From assembly GCA_964621645.1 (NCBI GenBank), contig CAZUMH010000135.1:1-7014 (forward strand): a DNA stretch of 7,014 bases. Direction: 5' to 3'. Each line of letters opens with the position of its first letter. The stretch's first letter is position 1. This document shows, piece after piece, positions 5,957-7,014 of the stretch. Origin of the DNA: CAZUMH01 sp964621645 (GTDB taxonomy: Bacteria > Zhuqueibacterota > QNDG01 > JAGLOF01). Made by a program: the position numbers and the translations under genes. Below the pieces are notes generated by a model that ran no database searches, had not been told where the DNA came from, and saw nothing but the letters and a program-made list of their open reading frames with translations.

Positions 5957-7014
5957 TTATTTCAGCGCCGTGAAGGCCGGCTTCCCCTCGGGTGTGCGGA
6001 AATTCACCTTCATGGCCCGATAGCGCTGATACTGCAGCTGCATCCGTTTCTGAAAATCATCCCAGTTTCTGGCCGCTTTTTCACTCCAGTCCACCTCGGC
6101 CAAGGCGCTGATCCGGGGGAACAGCATATATTCCACTTTCGCTCCGCTGTCGATGTATTCTGTCCAGACATTGGCCTGGGCCCCCAGAATATGCTTCTTC
6201 TCATTCTGGGTCAGTGTATCCGGAAGCGGTTCGTAAGAATACACCTTCTTCAGGGGCAGAAATCCGCCGATGGCCAGGGGTTCGCTTTTCGGATCTCCCT
6301 GATAATAATCAAAATAGAGATAAGAATTGGGCGTCATGATAACATCGTGCCCCTGCTGGGAAGCCTCGATACCTCCCTGGATGCCTCTCCAGGACATCAC
6401 CGTCGCCTGGGGCGCCAATCCACCTTCCAGAATCTCATCCCAGCCGATCAGCCGTTTGCCCTTGCTGTTGAGAAACTTCTCGATACGGCGGATAAAGTAA
6501 CTCTGCAACTCGCGTTCATCCTTCAGGCCCTCCGCTTTAATCCTGGCCTGACACTTGGGACATGCCTTCCAGCGCGTCTTGGGGCATTCGTCGCCGCCGA
6601 TGTGGATATAGGGACCGGGGAAAAGTCCGGCCACCTCCGTCAGAACATCTTCCAGGAACGTAAAAACAGAATCATTTCCGGCACAATACACATCCGGAAA
6701 CACTCCCCAGGTGGTGGGAACCCGGAAGGGACCGCCCGTGCAGGAAAGTTCCGGATAGGCGGCCAGCGCGGCACTGGCATGTCCCGGCATTTCGATTTCC
6801 GGTATAATCGTGATAAAGCGGTCCGCTGCATATTTCACAATCTCTCTGATTTCATCCTGCGTGTAGTAGCCCCCGTGCCTGATACCGTCGAATCGGCGGG
6901 GTTTATCTCCGTAATGGCCCACCAGGGTTTCATCCCGCCAGGCAGCCGTGCTCATGAGGCGCGGATACTTTTTAATTTCAATACGCCAGCCCTGATCATC
7001 GGTCAAATGCCAGT
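5957..7014 (-). CDS. Glycoside hydrolase family 20 beta-N-acetylhexosaminidase, N terminus beyond the right edge
   Basis: Known role: GH20 enzymes remove terminal beta-linked GlcNAc or GalNAc by substrate-assisted catalysis, the substrate 2-acetamido group acting as nucleophile. Seen: 351 codons from the right edge to TAA (5959-5957). The first visible residues, WHLTDDQGWRIEIKKYP, are the family's opening barrel motif and are entered mid-gene. The TTG at 7006 is an internal Leu, not a start. Later come PEIEMPGH (71-78 of the visible part), the catalytic Asp-Glu pair in HIGGDE (Asp141, codon 6592-6590; Glu142, codon 6589-6587), and substrate-pocket residues in GWDEIL (Trp191), MSWRG (Trp208) and NVWTEY (Trp283, Glu285). 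The catalytic barrel looks complete to its C terminus, with no added C-terminal domain. The usual N-terminal GH20b-type domain and any signal peptide lie outside the window. It is convergent with the exported hydrolase, so not in the same transcript. Confidence 0.96.
   Translation of the reverse strand, partial: WHLTDDQGWRIEIKKYPRLMSTAAWRDETLVGHYGDKPRRFDGIRHGGYYTQDEIREIVKYAADRFITIIPEIEMPGHASAALAAYPELSCTGGPFRVPTTWGVFPDVYCAGNDSVFTFLEDVLTEVAGLFPGPYIHIGGDECPKTRWKACPKCQARIKAEGLKDERELQSYFIRRIEKFLNSKGKRLIGWDEILEGGLAPQATVMSWRGIQGGIEASQQGHDVIMTPNSYLYFDYYQGDPKSEPLAIGGFLPLKKVYSYEPLPDTLTQNEKKHILGAQANVWTEYIDSGAKVEYMLFPRISALAEVDWSEKAARNWDDFQKRMQLQYQRYRAMKVNFRTPEGKPAFTALK

Noticed and set aside
7004..7006. 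TTG as start codon of the GH20 gene
   Set aside because: The frame stays open upstream and reads Trp-His just before it, which belongs to the conserved GH20 WHLTDDQGW motif. The gene enters from outside the window.
1..7014. CRISPR array, insertion sequence or att site
   Set aside because: No regularly spaced repeats, transposase frame, terminal inverted repeats or integrase are visible on either strand.

Overview
This 7,014-base window carries two complete or nearly complete enzyme genes for glycan breakdown and one large sensor kinase gene. It looks like a chromosomal segment of a heterotrophic, probably Gram-negative, polysaccharide-degrading bacterium. The evidence is a hydrolase-like protein with a classical Sec signal peptide, an exo-acting GH20 hexosaminidase and a soluble sensor kinase. 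The phylum cannot be fixed from the sequence. Lineages rich in such gene sets (FCB or PVC superphyla, spirochaetes, deltaproteobacteria) are only guesses.

Layout. (1) From base 2614 down to the left edge, on the minus strand, one uninterrupted frame encodes the first 871 residues of a sensor histidine kinase. It has two copies of an N-terminal domain, a GAF-like domain, a coiled coil, a HisKA domain with phospho-acceptor His628 and an HATPase domain. Its C terminus, probably a receiver domain, lies outside the window. (2) Bases 2615-3143 form a divergent intergenic region with an AT-rich kinase promoter candidate, several small repeats and dyads, and a doubtful 53-residue minus-strand ORF. 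(3) Bases 3144-5513, plus strand, encode a 789-residue exported protein with a glycoside-hydrolase-like architecture that I cannot assign to a numbered GH family. (4) Bases 5514-5956 lie between convergent genes, hold no credible gene, and contain a run of RNA hairpins ending in a strong Rho-independent terminator (5872-5922). (5) From 5957 to the right edge, minus strand, is a GH20 beta-N-acetylhexosaminidase that lacks its N terminus because the window ends.

Functionally, the two hydrolases face each other and may both act on amino-sugar-containing glycans, with GH20 releasing terminal GlcNAc or GalNAc and the unassigned enzyme acting on another linkage. The kinase is divergent from the unassigned hydrolase and could respond to a related signal, but no operon links them and this is inference.

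No clearly new multi-gene system is visible. The items most worth a second look are the unassigned hydrolase family, the duplicated sensory domain of the kinase, and the structured non-coding stretch at about 5690-5922.
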